A stretch of 64,000 nt of DNA, taken from assembly GCF_018555455.1 (NCBI RefSeq), contig NZ_JAFEJU010000001.1, positions 186,001 through 250,000 of the forward strand, given 5' to 3'. A program made the position numbers and the translations under genes. Under the pieces are notes generated by a model. It was not told the origin of the DNA. It worked only from the letters and a program-made list of their open reading frames with translations, and ran no database searches. Numbering within the stretch: position 1 is the first letter of the stretch; every line of letters starts with the position of its first letter. Source of the DNA: Bifidobacterium colobi. Its GTDB lineage: Bacteria; Actinomycetota; Actinomycetes; Actinomycetales; Bifidobacteriaceae. Shown piece by piece: positions 1 to 10,986 of the stretch.

Positions 1-1
1 C

Positions 2-1117
2 CAGGTCGCGCATCTGTTGGGTGCCGGTAAACGACGCGAAGGATTGCAAGCCGGCATTGACGGACTCTGGCTGGCGCTCGGCATCGGCCTCATACTTGGC
101 GTCGGACTCTTTGTCGCCGCCGAGCCATTATGCCGTGCACTGGGCGGCCAAGGCGAAGTACTGCATCAGGCCACAATGTACACGCGTGCGGTGGTGCTGG
201 GAGCTCCCGGCATGCTGCTGGTGTATGCGGCGAACGGCATCTTTCGCGGATTGCAGAAGGTACGCATCACACTGATTGCGGCGGTCAGTGGCGCGGTGTT
301 GAACACAGTGCTGGAAGTGCTGTTCGTATTGGTGTTCCGCTGGGGGATCACCGGTTCCGGTGCGGCCACAATGATTGCCCAATGGTATATGGGATTGTTC
401 CTGGTCATCCCCGCGATGCTGTGGGCAACCGCCGATGGCGCAAGCCTCAAGCCGCAGTTGGCGGGTATTGCGGCGGCTGGCGGCGACGGCATTCCGCTGT
501 TTATCCGCACATTGGCGATTCGCGCGGCGATGGTGGTCACCGTAGCGAGCGCTGCACGCATGGGTACTGCGGTGTTGGCAGGCTTTCAAGCGGTGAACTC
601 CAGCTGGAATTTTGCGATGAATGTACTGGATTCGGTCGGTATCGCAGGTCAGACTCTGGTGGCCACCGCGTTGGGTGCCGGCCAACGTACGCGCGCGAGG
701 GAACTGACTCGAGACACCGGACGCATGGGCATGCTTACCGGCGTGGTGATTGGCGTGGGATTCGCTGTTGTCGGCCTATTCGCCGGGCACTTCTTCTCCT
801 CCACGCCGCATATTCAGGGATTGATTGCCATCGGCATGGTGACAATGGGCGTATTCTTCCCGCTGCAAGGTTGGATGATGGCCATCGACGGCATCCTGAT
901 CGGCGCACGCGACTACCGGTATTTGGCGTTGACCTGCGGCTTGACTGCTGCAGTGTACATTGTCTGCATCATGCCACTGGCTGGCGTTGTGGCACCGCAA
1001 CTGGGTAGCGATGCCGCACGTACGGCGCTGCTATGGGTGGCATTCAATGTGATACTGATGGGCGGGCGCGGCCTGTTCAACGGATTGCGCATCCGCTCGG
1101 ATGCGTGGATAGGATAA
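2..1117 (+). CDS. MATE-family multidrug/Na+ antiporter, 5'-truncated
   Basis: This is the C-terminal part of a polytopic membrane exporter; the reading frame is open to the window edge, so the start lies outside. About 371 residues remain, against roughly 450 for the family. The visible part holds many hydrophobic helices, with the stretch AHLLGAGKRREG near its start and an ALGAGQRTRARE repeat in the second half, as expected from the two-fold MatE repeat. MATE proteins expel cationic drugs or metabolites using Na+ or H+ gradients. The substrate is unknown. It converges with the glnD-like gene on the other strand, 113 bp away. Confidence 0.85.
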   Translation, partial: QVAHLLGAGKRREGLQAGIDGLWLALGIGLILGVGLFVAAEPLCRALGGQGEVLHQATMYTRAVVLGAPGMLLVYAANGIFRGLQKVRITLIAAVSGAVLNTVLEVLFVLVFRWGITGSGAATMIAQWYMGLFLVIPAMLWATADGASLKPQLAGIAAAGGDGIPLFIRTLAIRAAMVVTVASAARMGTAVLAGFQAVNSSWNFAMNVLDSVGIAGQTLVATALGAGQRTRARELTRDTGRMGMLTGVVIGVGFAVVGLFAGHFFSSTPHIQGLIAIGMVTMGVFFPLQGWMMAIDGILIGARDYRYLALTCGLTAAVYIVCIMPLAGVVAPQLGSDAARTALLWVAFNVILMGGRGLFNGLRIRSDAWIG

Positions 1118-1230
1118 GGATCGGACATTATCCGACGCCCTGTTTTGCGGCACAGTCTCAGCACAGCCTTGCTTCTCTCCTGCCGCACGCATTCGGCGCC
1201 CCACCTCCTTCGTCAGAGGGAGGCAATGCA

Positions 1231-3057
1231 TTACATAGCGGCACGAACGGCGGAGTACATGGTGTGCACGATTTGCTCACGCCATTTCGACCAGCCGTAC
1301 TTTTTGGTGATTGACTCGCCTGCCGTGGCACCGAGGGAAGACCCGTCCGCGCGCGTAAGGTCGTACAGCATGTCCAGCAACAGTTTGTCATGATTGAGTC
1401 GCTCGGCTAGCTCAGCGGCAACCGCAGGATCATTGGGATCCTTGCCGGTGGCGAATTCGGAAAGCGTCAGATGTTCGCGCACGAGCACGGTTGCCCAGTC
1501 AATAATCTGCTGCGAGTATCCCATACGTTTCAAAATCACCGGCACATGGCGAGCACCCTCAGCGGCATGGTCACGCACGAACGCGCGCTTGCCGATGTCA
1601 TGGGTGATGGCCGCGAGCAGCAACGCCTGATAATGCTCATCATCATAGCGTCCGCCGGATGACGTATCTCGCGTGATACGCGATGTAACTTCCACCATAT
1701 GACGGTCAATGGTGTACCGGTGTGCGGCGGATGCGGACGGACGGTTGCGGATACCCAACCATTCCGGCATCCACCGGCCGGGAATATCCACGAAGTCAAT
1801 GCTTTCCCACACATTCATGAGCTCCGGCCCGCAGGCCAGCAGCCGCACGAACAGTTCGCGGGACTCTTCATCCCATTGACTGTCTCGAATCGGGCACTTC
1901 TTCAGGTTCACCAGCGTGGACGGATTAATCGGCAAGCCGAATTCACCGGAGGCCACCGCCATGCGCAATGCCAACTTGGCGTCCTGCGCGGGATCCACGC
2001 CGGGAGCCAGCACCAGTTCACCTTCATGCTTGGCGATGCCGGGGGCCACGATATCGAACTGCGGCGCCTCACGCTTACCGCCGGCACGTTGCGAGAACAT
2101 TTGGAAGAATGCGAAGCGAGGCTTCTCATGGGTGAGCGAATGCTCGGCGCGGGAGGCTGTGGAATCCAACGCAAAGGAGATACGGCGGCCGAGACGGGCG
2201 AGCATGGTTTGCAAATCATCAATGGAGTAGGCCGCGCGTTCCTCCTCCGGCCATGTCGGATCAGCCAAGCCCAGCATGGCTGCGACCTTGGCCTGATACG
2301 GTGTCAGCAACAGATTCGTATCCTTGCCGGCTACCAAATGAATACAATCGCGCACATCAAGCAAGCGTTCCACAGCCTCGTCGTAGCTACCGTGCGGGCG
2401 ATCCGCCAACCACGAGGTGGCGAGCGCCGCAATCAGCACCGAGTCGCGCAAGCCGCCGCGAGCCTCCTTGATATCCGGCTGATTGACGTATTGCAGTCGA
2501 GCGAATTCATCGAGCCTGGACTTGGCGGAATCCAGCAGTTCCGGCAAGCGTTTGCGCGCGGCTTTACGCCAACGTTCCAGAATGGACGCGGCGGTAGTGC
2601 GAATCAGTGCGGTGTCGCCGGCGATGGGTTTCACATCGAGCCAGCCCATGGCCGCCGGCAGATCATGGTCAGTGACTTCCTCGCATTGCGCGCGCGTACG
2701 GATGGAGTGGTCAAGGTCGAGTCCGCTATCCCAGAGCGGATACCAGAGCTTATTGGCGAGTTCGTTGAGCTGCTGATCGTTGAGCGCGCGGGGCTCGTAG
2801 ATGATGACCAAGTCAAGGTCCGAGCTGGGGCCAATCTGTCCGCGAGCCAGCGAGCCGACTGCGGCAAATCCGATGCCTGTGTCCGGCACGGTGAACGAAA
2901 CGGCTTCGCAAGCCTCACTCCACAATTTCGTGAGGCACTGCATGGCCAGCTCAGTGCGCGCCTTGCGTTTGGCGGTGCCGTTGCGGTACACGCCGTCCGC
3001 GTCCGGCTGGCTCATTGCCATGAATCGTTGCTTCAAACCATCTACTGCCGATGCCAT
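1231..3057 (-). CDS. glnD: GlnD-like PII uridylyl/adenylyltransferase, lacking ACT domains
   Basis: This enzyme probably modifies the PII protein encoded just upstream (glnB), linking nitrogen status to PII activity. The nucleotidyltransferase motif is clear: GS at residues 68-69 followed by DLDL at about 80-83. An HD phosphohydrolase motif (THDIGK, H486-D487) lies in the C-terminal third. The protein is 608 residues; typical GlnD is about 850-900 and ends in two ACT domains that sense glutamine. Here it stops soon after the HD domain, so glutamine sensing must differ or be absent. It is separated from glnB by a terminator and a repeat region, so it is probably transcribed on its own. Activity on PII is inferred from family and context. 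Confidence 0.8.
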   Translation of the reverse strand: MASAVDGLKQRFMAMSQPDADGVYRNGTAKRKARTELAMQCLTKLWSEACEAVSFTVPDTGIGFAAVGSLARGQIGPSSDLDLVIIYEPRALNDQQLNELANKLWYPLWDSGLDLDHSIRTRAQCEEVTDHDLPAAMGWLDVKPIAGDTALIRTTAASILERWRKAARKRLPELLDSAKSRLDEFARLQYVNQPDIKEARGGLRDSVLIAALATSWLADRPHGSYDEAVERLLDVRDCIHLVAGKDTNLLLTPYQAKVAAMLGLADPTWPEEERAAYSIDDLQTMLARLGRRISFALDSTASRAEHSLTHEKPRFAFFQMFSQRAGGKREAPQFDIVAPGIAKHEGELVLAPGVDPAQDAKLALRMAVASGEFGLPINPSTLVNLKKCPIRDSQWDEESRELFVRLLACGPELMNVWESIDFVDIPGRWMPEWLGIRNRPSASAAHRYTIDRHMVEVTSRITRDTSSGGRYDDEHYQALLLAAITHDIGKRAFVRDHAAEGARHVPVILKRMGYSQQIIDWATVLVREHLTLSEFATGKDPNDPAVAAELAERLNHDKLLLDMLYDLTRADGSSLGATAGESITKKYGWSKWREQIVHTMYSAVRAAM

Positions 3058-3082
3058 TGCCCCAGATCTTTCATCATGTATT

Positions 3083-3280
3083 CTATCTGCGTTACAAGGG
3101 GTTGATTCGTGAGGTTCAGAACATCTATCTGCGTTACAAGGGGTTCTTCTAGGCCGAAACCACAGTTAGGAACCATATTCCGTTACCGTCATTCCGCCAT
3201 TTTGCGCGTTGGGCTACTTGAGCACCAACCCCTCGTAACGCAGATAGACCTTTTGCATGAGACGAATCAGCCCCTTGTAA
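3083..3280. repeat. Direct and inverted copies of a 22-bp repeat upstream of glnD
   Basis: The gene-free stretch 3058-3431 contains CTATCTGCGTTACAAGGGGTT at 3083-3103 and again at 3125-3145. An inverted copy with one mismatch lies at 3226-3247, and a partial inverted copy (ACGAATCAGCCCCTTGTAA) at 3262-3280. The copies could pair as RNA or serve as protein-binding sites; I do not recognise the family. Confidence 0.75.
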
Positions 3281-3342
3281 GTGAGTTATTCACGTTTGAA
3301 CGAAAAACAGTCGTATAGAGTCGGGAAAAGTCGTATATAAAA

Positions 3343-3377
3343 GTCCCCGCACGGCGACAAACGCAACGTGCGGGGAC
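3343..3377 (-). terminator. Rho-independent terminator of the amt-glnB operon
   Basis: Perfect 10-bp stem GTCCCCGCAC / GTGCGGGGAC with a 15-nt loop. Read on the minus strand it is followed by TTTTATATAC. It lies about 55 bp after the glnB stop. Confidence 0.85.
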
Positions 3378-3431
3378 CTGTCTTATCAGTAGTCCGAACC
3401 TTGTGTAGGGGGAAGGTCTCGGACGTCTTTA

Positions 3432-5067
<1,636 letters not shown>

Positions 5068-5294
5068 GTCTACCTCCCTCTCTCTTTCGTTCATGGCGTC
5101 GAGGGTTCGGATAATCTCGAAGCCCCGGCGTCTAGTTCCAATAAATGCCGTCCCCCTTGTGGGGGCTAACAGTTCGTCAGTAAAAGCCGGTCGCGTTTTC
5201 AATTCGTTACATCAAGTTACGCGATTGTTAAGCGCCGGAGGCCGCATATGCCGCTTTCGATTCGGCGGTTTCCGCGTGATTCCAATGGATACGG

Positions 5295-5334
5295 CAAGGC
5301 CCCGAACTATGTTTCGAACATAATTCGGGGCCTT
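5295..5334. terminator. GC-rich hairpin in the amt-ftsY gap
   Basis: Stem CAAGGCCCCGAA / TTCGGGGCCTTG followed on the plus strand by TTTGTGTGT. No plus-strand gene ends here, so it may act on transcripts from either side. The gap 5068-5525 has no convincing gene. Confidence 0.5.
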
Positions 5335-5409
5335 GTTTGTGTGTGTTGACGCGTTTCACACGTTCATAACGTGGACACGCATGCGCAGTTTCTCGTCTTC
5401 TCATCTGCT

Positions 5410-5516
5410 GACTGACGGATTCCTCACAAAGACTGACGGATATATAACGCCGACTGACGGTTTTATAACGAATTTCGTTGAAAAACCGTCAGCCAGTGTT
5501 GAAAAACCGTCAGTCA
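5410..5516. repeat. Five short GACTGACGG repeats forming the ftsY 3' hairpin
   Basis: GACTGACGG occurs at 5410, 5431 and 5452 and in inverted form near 5486 and 5508. On the minus strand, just after the ftsY stop, CTGACGGTTTTTC... can pair with ...AAAACCGTCAG and is followed by T-rich sequence. It probably ends the ftsY transcript; the extra copies give alternative pairings. Confidence 0.6.
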
Positions 5517-5525
5517 ACTGAGAAA

Positions 5526-6803
5526 TCAGGCGAGGATGCCGTCCACGAATCCTTCCGGATCGAACGGTGCCAGATCGTCCGGGCCTTCGCCAAGACCCAC
5601 GAGCTTGACCGGCACGCCAAGCTCCTTCTGCACGCTGATCACAATGCCGCCCTTGGCTGAGCCGTCCAGCTTGGAGAGCACCACGCCAGTGATGCCGATG
5701 GCTTCGGCGAACACCTTGGCCTGAGCCATGCCGTTCTGGCCGGTGGTGGCATCGAGCACCAGCAGTACTTCGCTGACCGGCAGCTGCTTTTCGGTGACGC
5801 GGCGAATCTTGCCAAGCTCGTCCATCAGGTTCGACTTGTTCTGCAGTCGGCCGGCGGTGTCGATGATCAGCACGTCGGCGTTGAGTTCCTTGGCCTTGCC
5901 GGCGGCCTCAAAGGCAACAGACGCCGGGTCGGCGCCGTCCTTATCCGAGCGCACCACCGGCACGTTCACGCGAGCACCCCAGGTCTCGAGCTGATCGGCG
6001 GCTGCAGCGCGGAAGGTATCGGCCGCTCCCATCACCACGGATTTGCCTTCGGCCACGAACAGTCGCGCCAGCTTGCCAGCCGTGGTGGTCTTGCCGGTGC
6101 CGTTCACACCCACCATGATGATGACGGACGGCTTGTCCGCCCCCGGTTTTTCCGCATTGAGCCGACGGTCGGTATCACGACCCACCAAGTCGAGCAGCTT
6201 GTCCTTCAGCGTGGCGCGCACCTCGGCTGGATCCGCCTTGCCGGTGATGCGGGCATCGGTCCTGAGATCATCGACCAACTGGGCGGAGGCATCCGCACCC
6301 ACGTCGGCCAGCAGCAGCGTATCCTCAACGTCTTCCCAGTCGGACTCGGACAGATTATCTTTGGCGAGGATGTTGAACAGCGCTTTGCCGAACGGGTTGC
6401 CGGACTTGGCGAGCTTCGCCTTGAGTCTGGTCAGCCTGGAGCCCACGGATTCCGGGGATTCCGACTGAGCGGCAGGCGCAGGCGCAGCGGTTGCGGACGC
6501 AGCAGCAGATTCCTTAGCAGCCGGTTCCTCGGCAGTCTCCGTACCAGCTGCGGCAGTATCAGGCGCAGCTGATGCTGACTGTGCAGCCTCGGACTGTACA
6601 GCCTCAGCCTGGGCTGCTTCAGCAGCCAAGCGCGCGTCGGCTGCCGCCTTGGCATCGCGCGTACGCTGATTATCCGGTGCGATCTTACCCATCGCACGAT
6701 CAAGATCACGCTTACGCGACTTGGAGAACCACACGCTCAGAGCGATCAGTACAACCGCCACAACAATCACGCCAACAATGGCGAGCAAAGTATTCATTTC
6801 CAT
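5526..6803 (-). CDS. ftsY: Signal recognition particle receptor FtsY
   Basis: The SRP receptor GTPase, which docks ribosome-nascent chain complexes to the membrane. About 425 residues: a hydrophobic N-terminal helix (LLAIVGVIVVAVVLIAL), an Ala/Glu-rich linker (about residues 60-120), then the NG domain. The G1 loop GVNGTGKTTTAGKL, DTAGR and SKLDGSAKGG motifs are intact. The N-terminal membrane helix is typical of actinobacterial FtsY. Start 6803 (or 6797) is preferred over the track-type extension to 6827, which adds a few unrelated residues; neither has a strong Shine-Dalgarno, so leaderless translation is possible. Confidence 0.95.
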   Translation of the reverse strand: MEMNTLLAIVGVIVVAVVLIALSVWFSKSRKRDLDRAMGKIAPDNQRTRDAKAAADARLAAEAAQAEAVQSEAAQSASAAPDTAAAGTETAEEPAAKESAAASATAAPAPAAQSESPESVGSRLTRLKAKLAKSGNPFGKALFNILAKDNLSESDWEDVEDTLLLADVGADASAQLVDDLRTDARITGKADPAEVRATLKDKLLDLVGRDTDRRLNAEKPGADKPSVIIMVGVNGTGKTTTAGKLARLFVAEGKSVVMGAADTFRAAAADQLETWGARVNVPVVRSDKDGADPASVAFEAAGKAKELNADVLIIDTAGRLQNKSNLMDELGKIRRVTEKQLPVSEVLLVLDATTGQNGMAQAKVFAEAIGITGVVLSKLDGSAKGGIVISVQKELGVPVKLVGLGEGPDDLAPFDPEGFVDGILA

Positions 6804-6905
6804 ACTTGCCAGTCTAATGTGCACCATCGCCGCGAATCAGCGGCCGGCAATAGTTCACGCCTGCCAACCGGCCGACCGACGCACCCACCGACTATGGTGG
6901 TCGGC

Positions 6906-7661
6906 ATGGCACATTCCTCACGTATGACGTCGCTGCAGCGGCGAGAACAGCTGATCGCAGTCGGACGCTCCCTGTTTGCCGCCAAAGGATTCGAAGCGGT
7001 GAGCATGGAGGAGATTGCCGCGCACGCCAAAGTCTCCAAGCCGATTGTGTACGAGCATTTCGGCGGCAAGGAAGGCCTGTATGCGGTGATTGTGGACCGT
7101 GAGATGCGTGCGCTGATCAGCACCCTGGCCGCGGCATTGGATGCGCCAACGATGCATCCGCGTCAGATTGTGGAGCGCACGGCGTTGGCATTGCTGACCT
7201 ATATCGAGGAGAATGCGGAAGGCTTCCAGGTGCTCGTGCGCGATTCGCCCAGTACCGACCCCTCCGGCTCGTTCAGTTCGCTGCTGGGCGATATTTCGAT
7301 GCGCGTGGAGGATATTCTGTGCGAAGCGTTCAAACGGCAGAAACTGTCGATTAAGGGCGTTCCGTACTACGCCCAGATGCTGGTGGGGATGACCGTGTTC
7401 ACCGGACAATACTGGGCGGATAGGCCGAAGGTGAGCAAGGAGCAATTGGCCGCCTACATCGTGGACCTGGCATGGCATGGGTTGAGCCGGCTTGATTCCA
7501 AGCCGCAGTTGCGATTCGAGGGAGCGCGGGCCCGCAAGGAAGCCCAGCGCGAGGCGCAGAAGCAATCGCATCTCAGTGCAAACTTAGCGGACGACGAGGA
7601 AACTGTGAGCACTACCGTAGAGGCGGAGGGGTCTGCAATGCAGAACGTGAGCGCAGAGTAA
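6906..7661 (+). CDS. TetR-family transcriptional regulator
   Basis: A 251-residue one-component regulator. The N-terminal helix-turn-helix is clear (GRSLFAAKGFEAVSMEEIAAHAKVS, then KPIVYEHFGGKEGLYA). The rest is a helical ligand domain that cannot be assigned a ligand. It is divergent from ftsY and lies 111 bp before the glycosyltransferase, so it may control either. The start at 6906 keeps the usual short lead before the HTH; alternatives lie at 6894 and 6924. Confidence 0.85.
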   Translation: MAHSSRMTSLQRREQLIAVGRSLFAAKGFEAVSMEEIAAHAKVSKPIVYEHFGGKEGLYAVIVDREMRALISTLAAALDAPTMHPRQIVERTALALLTYIEENAEGFQVLVRDSPSTDPSGSFSSLLGDISMRVEDILCEAFKRQKLSIKGVPYYAQMLVGMTVFTGQYWADRPKVSKEQLAAYIVDLAWHGLSRLDSKPQLRFEGARARKEAQREAQKQSHLSANLADDEETVSTTVEAEGSAMQNVSAE

Positions 7662-7772
7662 CAGCTTACGCAACGCTTCTGTTCATAACGCCGGCCAAGT
7701 GCTACGGTTTGAACAGCATAACGAACATTTCGATTGTTACCATCGATTGAACCATGTGAGGACGTAACGGGT

Positions 7773-8816
7773 ATGGCCAATGCGGCAACAACGGCAAAGA
7801 CACTCACTTTTGTGATTCCTGCATACAACATGGAGTCGTATCTTGACCGCTGTGTCAACTCAGTGCTGTCCGCGAAGCACACGGCAGATATCGAAGTGCT
7901 TATCGTGGACGACGGGTCCAAAGACGGCACGCTGGAGTATGCACAGAAGCTGGAGCGCAACAATCCCGGCATTGTGCGCGCGATTCATCAGGAGAACAAG
8001 GGGCATGGCGGCGCGGTGAACACCGGTCTGGCGGCGGCCCGCGGCATGTACGTCAAAGTGGTGGATGCGGATGATTGGGTGGATCCGCAGGCCATCAACA
8101 CTGTGATGGATACGTTGCGAGCGCAGCGCGAGGCCGCCGAACCGATCGACATGCTGGTCACCAACTATGTCTATGACAAGGTGGCCAAGCGTCACAAGCA
8201 TACGGTGAACTTCCGCCGCGTGATTCCCGCCGGCCGAGTGCTTGGCTGGGATGATCTGGGGCATTTCGGTCTGGCACAGTACATCATCATGCATGCACTG
8301 ACCTTCCGCACGCAGGTGGTGCGTGATTCCGGTCTGAAGCTGCCGGAGCACACGTTCTACGTGGACTTCTACTACTCCTACCAGCCGTTCCCGTGGGTGC
8401 GCCGTATCCAGTACCTGGATGTGCCGTTCTACCATTACTTCATCGGTCGCGAAGGCCAGAGCGTGCAAACCGATGTGATGATCCGCCGCGTCGACCAGCT
8501 GCGCTTGGTGAACCGTCTGATGACCGAGGCGACCCCGGAGCGCGGCACAGTACCCAAGGGCCTGTATCGCTACATGATTCACTTCCTAGCCATTGAGTCT
8601 TCGGTGACCTCGGTGTTCCTGATTCTTTCGCGCGATAAAGCCAATTACGCGAAGAAGCGCGAGCTGTGGGATGCGATTGACGCGTACTCGCCCGCCATCG
8701 GCCATGATGTGCGCGGCAAGCTCATGTCTCGCGCGATCAACCTTCCCGGTTCGGCGGGCCGTTGGCTTGTGCGCAACGGCTACACCGTGGCCGAGAAGGT
8801 CGTCGGCTTCAACTGA
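7773..8816 (+). CDS. Family 2 glycosyltransferase
   Basis: A 347-residue inverting GT-A transferase. Visible motifs are FVIPAYNMESYLDRCVNSVL at the N-terminus, VDDGSKDGT (nucleotide-sugar binding) and KVVDADDWVDP, which supplies the metal-binding DxD. GAGG lies about 11 bases before ATG 7773. The acceptor is unknown; such proteins usually decorate cell-wall polysaccharide or teichoic acid-like polymers. No membrane anchor is obvious. Confidence 0.85.
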   Translation: MANAATTAKTLTFVIPAYNMESYLDRCVNSVLSAKHTADIEVLIVDDGSKDGTLEYAQKLERNNPGIVRAIHQENKGHGGAVNTGLAAARGMYVKVVDADDWVDPQAINTVMDTLRAQREAAEPIDMLVTNYVYDKVAKRHKHTVNFRRVIPAGRVLGWDDLGHFGLAQYIIMHALTFRTQVVRDSGLKLPEHTFYVDFYYSYQPFPWVRRIQYLDVPFYHYFIGREGQSVQTDVMIRRVDQLRLVNRLMTEATPERGTVPKGLYRYMIHFLAIESSVTSVFLILSRDKANYAKKRELWDAIDAYSPAIGHDVRGKLMSRAINLPGSAGRWLVRNGYTVAEKVVGFN

Positions 8817-8847
8817 GTCGGCACCGTGGTCGATTCGAGAGCCGACC

Positions 8848-9093
8848 GACGGTTTGCCTCGCCAATATAGCTTGCGCGGGGCAAACCGTCGCCTCAGTCG
8901 AGATTGCGCCCTGCTGAGGAGGCCTCAACGGGGTAGTTCCAATATCCATCCGAGGTTTTGCCTCACTGATGGCCTCCCAGCGCAGCAAATCAACCACTTG
9001 ACCGAGAGTTTGTCTCGCTGACAGCTTCTCTGCGAGTCAAAACATCGACTCAACCAAGAATTTGCCCCGCTAACGGCCTTCCAGCGGGGCAAA
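8848..9093. repeat. Tandem array of four degenerate GC hairpins
   Basis: The gene-free stretch 8817-9149 holds four inverted repeats of the form TTTGCCCCGCT ... AGCGGGGCAAA, at 8848-8890, 8956-8989, 9008-9042 and 9061-9093 (the last perfect over 11 bp). Copies 2-4 are about 53 bp apart and share TCAACCACTT-like linkers. They lie between convergent genes and may act as bidirectional terminators or be a REP-like element. Confidence 0.7.
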
Positions 9094-9149
9094 TCAACCA
9101 CTTTCTCAGCGAAACGCCCCGCTAAGCAGCCGCCCAGCTCCAATCACCC

Positions 9150-10805
9150 TTAGTCGGCCCAGCGGTCGGACATGGCGAAGCTGTTGTGCATGAGATTGCT
9201 TGCCGTGTAAACCACATTGTGGAGCAACTTGGTGGTGTGCTCACGCAGATAGTCGGCCATCTGCTGGTTGGCCTTCTCGAGTGCAGACTGTACTGCGGCG
9301 TTGGATGCTTCGGCTTCATCCAACGCGATGTCGGTCTGTTCCACCAGACGATGTCCGAACGCGCGCACGCCTTCCGCATAGCCGGCGATGGCATTGTGCG
9401 TCTCGAACCAATGCGCATCCGCCACCACAGCGATCAGTCGGTTCGTCCAGTAGAGATTATCGGTGGAGACTTCCGGCGTGGTGTCGCGCAGGTAATCCGG
9501 CGTATCGCGCACGTTCGCGTAGAACGGTGCAATGGTGGTGAACGGGCCGGAGCCGAATGACACCCACATCACCGCACGATTGGCTGCCGGCTCATACGGG
9601 CGCAGTTGAATGGCCACCATGTGGCCGGTGCGGTTCACACCGATTGGACGGTAACGATGACGCGATTCCGGCGTGCCCTTGGTTCCATACGGGTCGTACG
9701 GCGTGCCCTCGAAGTGGCTGGACAGCAGGAAGTCCACATCCTCCAAGCTCACTTTGTTTTCCGGCACACGGCACCACGGAATATCGTCGGATTCCGGCGT
9801 GTACTGCGCCGCCGGCGAATCCCAGTCCTCACTTGGATTCAGATAACGCTGCATGTACCATGCGCGCGGCGTGTTGTAGATATGATCCTTTGGCGTGGTG
9901 TCACCGAATACCTTGCGCGGGTTGAATCGATTCGGCAGCGCGGCGGCTCGGGCTGCAATGCGCGCGGCACGGTCTGCGACTGCGGCGTCGACGCTCGATA
10001 CAGTAGCGGCTGAACGACGCGCATGCGAACCAGTGCCGGAACCGTGCGCGTGACGGCCGCCACTGGATGCCTGCGCACCCATCGTACGGTCAAGATGATG
10101 CTCGGCAATGAATTCGCGCAGGTCGGCGCTGCACATGTACTCACGCTTGCGACCAAAGGCATCGGCAAAGCTGAAATCATCGATGCCCAGCTGATTCGGG
10201 ATTGTGGCATAGCAATCGTCCGGCACACGTCGGGCGATCCAATGGTGGCCGCCAATGGTTTCGATATACCAGATCTCGTCGGCATCCGAGATGATCACGC
10301 CGTTCGACTCGTAGGTACCGTAGGTTTCCAGTAGTTTGCCGAGACGGCGAACACCCTCGCGCGCGGTTTTCACATAGGGCAGCACCAGAGTGATGATGTC
10401 TTCCTCGCCGATGCCGCCTGGTTGCTCGGCCTGATAGTCGGCGTCGCCCGGCTCACCGTGCGCGGGCTTGAGCTCGACCATTGGATCGGCGGCAAGCACA
10501 CGTTCGTTCACGGCGATGGTTTCGGTGGCGCTCATCGCCACATTGTGCTCGTTCGCACCGGCTTCCGCCAGCACGCCGCGATTATTGAGCACGTTGGGAG
10601 CGATGGTGTAACGGCAGGGATTGTCCGGCAAATCGATGGACACATGGCTCAGCACGCTCACATAGTGATGCGGCTGGTCTTCCGGAGCGACTGCGATCAA
10701 ACGCTTGGGATCATAACGACCGGAACCGGAATCATCGTCGCGGGCGATGATGGTCGAGCCGTCGTAGCTTGCATTCTTACCGATGAGAATCGTAGTGCAT
10801 GACAT
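9150..10805 (-). CDS. pepD: C69-family dipeptidase (PepD-like)
   Basis: An Ntn-hydrolase peptidase of 551 residues that cleaves dipeptides. The N-terminal MSCTTILIGKNASYDGSTII carries the catalytic Cys at position 3, followed by the typical ARDDD. WYIETIGGHHWIARRVPDDCYA and similar blocks match the peptidase C69 core. There is no signal peptide, so it is probably cytosolic. A His/Gly-rich, low-complexity insert (about residues 250-275) is unusual. It lies just beside the attachment site of the integrated element. Confidence 0.9.
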   Translation of the reverse strand: MSCTTILIGKNASYDGSTIIARDDDSGSGRYDPKRLIAVAPEDQPHHYVSVLSHVSIDLPDNPCRYTIAPNVLNNRGVLAEAGANEHNVAMSATETIAVNERVLAADPMVELKPAHGEPGDADYQAEQPGGIGEEDIITLVLPYVKTAREGVRRLGKLLETYGTYESNGVIISDADEIWYIETIGGHHWIARRVPDDCYATIPNQLGIDDFSFADAFGRKREYMCSADLREFIAEHHLDRTMGAQASSGGRHAHGSGTGSHARRSAATVSSVDAAVADRAARIAARAAALPNRFNPRKVFGDTTPKDHIYNTPRAWYMQRYLNPSEDWDSPAAQYTPESDDIPWCRVPENKVSLEDVDFLLSSHFEGTPYDPYGTKGTPESRHRYRPIGVNRTGHMVAIQLRPYEPAANRAVMWVSFGSGPFTTIAPFYANVRDTPDYLRDTTPEVSTDNLYWTNRLIAVVADAHWFETHNAIAGYAEGVRAFGHRLVEQTDIALDEAEASNAAVQSALEKANQQMADYLREHTTKLLHNVVYTASNLMHNSFAMSDRWAD

Positions 10806-10908
10806 GGTGCACCACTGTACCCGCTGCGCGTGCGTGCCCCGTGAAGATGGCGCCAGCGCCGCTCATGTTGTCTGCTGTTGCTCGAACAGTGGACACCAAG
10901 AACGCAAA

Positions 10909-10939
10909 AACCCTTGGAACCACTGAGATTCCAAGGGTT
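10909..10939 (-). terminator. Terminator of the host tRNA-Lys gene
   Basis: Stem AACCCTTGGAA / TTCCAAGGGTT, followed on the minus strand by TTTTT. The same 11-bp stem recurs after the tRNA-Lys inside the element. Confidence 0.85.
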
Positions 10940-10946
10940 TATCCGT

Positions 10947-10986
10947 GCCCCCCCGTGGGATTCGAACCCACAACCCACGAATTAAA
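10947..10986 (-). pseudogene. 3' half of the host tRNA-Lys, cut off by the element
   Basis: On the minus strand this reads variable loop, T-arm GTGGGTTCGAATCCCAC and a G-rich acceptor strand, followed by the tRNA terminator. The 5' half lies about 52.8 kb away at 63,727-63,774 in the same orientation. The acceptor strand shows seven Gs then C, one G more than pairs with GCCCCTC of the 5' half. No promoter or 5' half is adjacent, so no tRNA can be made from it. Confidence 0.85.
10972..10986. other. Left attachment site
   Basis: AACCCACGAATTAAA, matching the right site at 14 of 15 bases. It covers the variable loop and 3' anticodon stem of the split tRNA. The following 10,987-11,248 has no clear gene and probably holds recombinase-binding arms. 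Confidence 0.8.

Noticed and set aside
8671..9143. Short frames on both strands in the hairpin array
   Set aside because: They follow the repeats and have no start signals.
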